Source: Chloroflexota bacterium (GTDB lineage Bacteria > Chloroflexota > Dormibacteria > CF-121). From it: a stretch of 5,136 bases of DNA. The translations under genes and the position numbers were made by a program. This document shows positions 4,928-5,136 of the stretch, piece by piece; position 1 is the first letter of the stretch; each line of letters begins with the position of its first letter. The notes below the pieces were generated by a model. That model was not told the DNA's origin and did not search any database. It saw only the letters and a list, made by a program, of their open reading frames with translations. Location of the stretch: assembly GCA_005882525.1 (NCBI GenBank), contig VBGO01000399.1, forward strand, positions 1-5,136, given 5' to 3'.

Positions 4928-5136
4928 TCAACCCCTGGCGAAGGCACGGACGGCCGACCGTCCCATGCGGGCCCAGTTGCGGCCGATCCGCCGGAACTTG
5001 AGCTGGGCGATCCGGCGATGCGTGACGAAGTCCCAGTACTCGCCGAAGGCCTTGGTCTGCCTGGCGAGGACGGCTTTCTTCATGTCCTGGGCGCTCTTGC
5101 CGGGGAAGGTCGTATAGCCGGTGCCGATCCCCTCGA
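4928..5136 (-). CDS. PHP-domain protein, C-terminal part (partial)
   Basis: The last 68 codons of a leftward gene enter from the right edge, beginning EGIGTGYTTFPGKSAQDM and ending FARG before TGA 4930-4928. The GTGYTTFPGKSAQDMKKAVL stretch resembles the closing segment of PHP-domain metal-dependent phosphoesterases, where a [G]YTxFPG turn is followed by a helix (ED/QDxxxA). The final 35 or so residues are basic and helical (RRIAQLKFRRIGRNWARMGR) and might lie against a membrane or nucleic acid. The catalytic metal-binding part lies outside the window, so family assignment rests on this short tail. The gene is four bases from the possible leader ORF and 48 bases from the PimA-like start, so it is probably in the same operon. 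PHP proteins hydrolyse phosphate esters, which would suit a step on an inositol phosphate or phosphatidylinositol phosphate, but this is inference. Confidence 0.55.
   Translation of the reverse strand, partial: EGIGTGYTTFPGKSAQDMKKAVLARQTKAFGEYWDFVTHRRIAQLKFRRIGRNWARMGRSAVRAFARG

Noticed and set aside
1..5136. CRISPR, mobile element, toxin-antitoxin or defence system
   Set aside because: No regularly spaced repeats, transposase or integrase motifs, terminal inverted repeats or recognisable defence domains are present on either strand.

Overview
The window is high-GC bacterial DNA (one hand-counted 60-base block in the aminotransferase gene is 68% G+C) with tightly packed genes, several GTG starts and start/stop overlaps. 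The protein families and their order suggest an actinobacterium-like or, more likely to me, a Chloroflexota (green non-sulfur) organism. That placement rests on remembered family resemblance, not on a search. No rRNA, tRNA, CRISPR array, insertion sequence or phage gene is visible.

Left part (about 1-2450). A CsaA-like tRNA-binding-fold protein runs leftward (46-390), perhaps followed by the first codons of another leftward gene cut by the window edge. Only 23 bases separate it from a rightward class V PLP-dependent enzyme (414-1544). The enzyme gene overlaps the start of a small DUF2127-type membrane protein gene (1541-2040), which appears to carry a one-base frameshift near its 5' end. A 122-residue helical protein of unknown function follows (2082-2450), in locally lower-GC sequence and with a promoter-like hexamer just before its start.

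Middle (2451-2586). This is a short gap between convergent genes. It holds one imperfect hairpin without a U-tract and no gene I can support.

Right part (2587-5136, all leftward). This is an operon read from the right edge: the C-terminus of a probable PHP-domain protein, a possible 15-codon leader ORF, a PimA-like GT4 mannosyltransferase, a phosphatidylinositol-phosphate-synthase-like CDP-alcohol phosphatidyltransferase, and a 129-residue unknown protein. The two central genes overlap by one base (TGATG). Together they look like a phosphoinositide/inositol-mannoside lipid module: the transferase would make a phosphatidylinositol-phosphate-type lipid at the membrane, a phosphatase would remove the phosphate, and the GT4 enzyme would add mannose on the cytosolic face. 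The PHP protein and the unknown protein are the interesting unassigned partners.

The most noteworthy observations are the lipid module with its candidate missing phosphatase, the leader ORF with a start-proximal hairpin before the mannosyltransferase gene, the frameshift in the DUF2127 gene, and the very short divergent promoter region.
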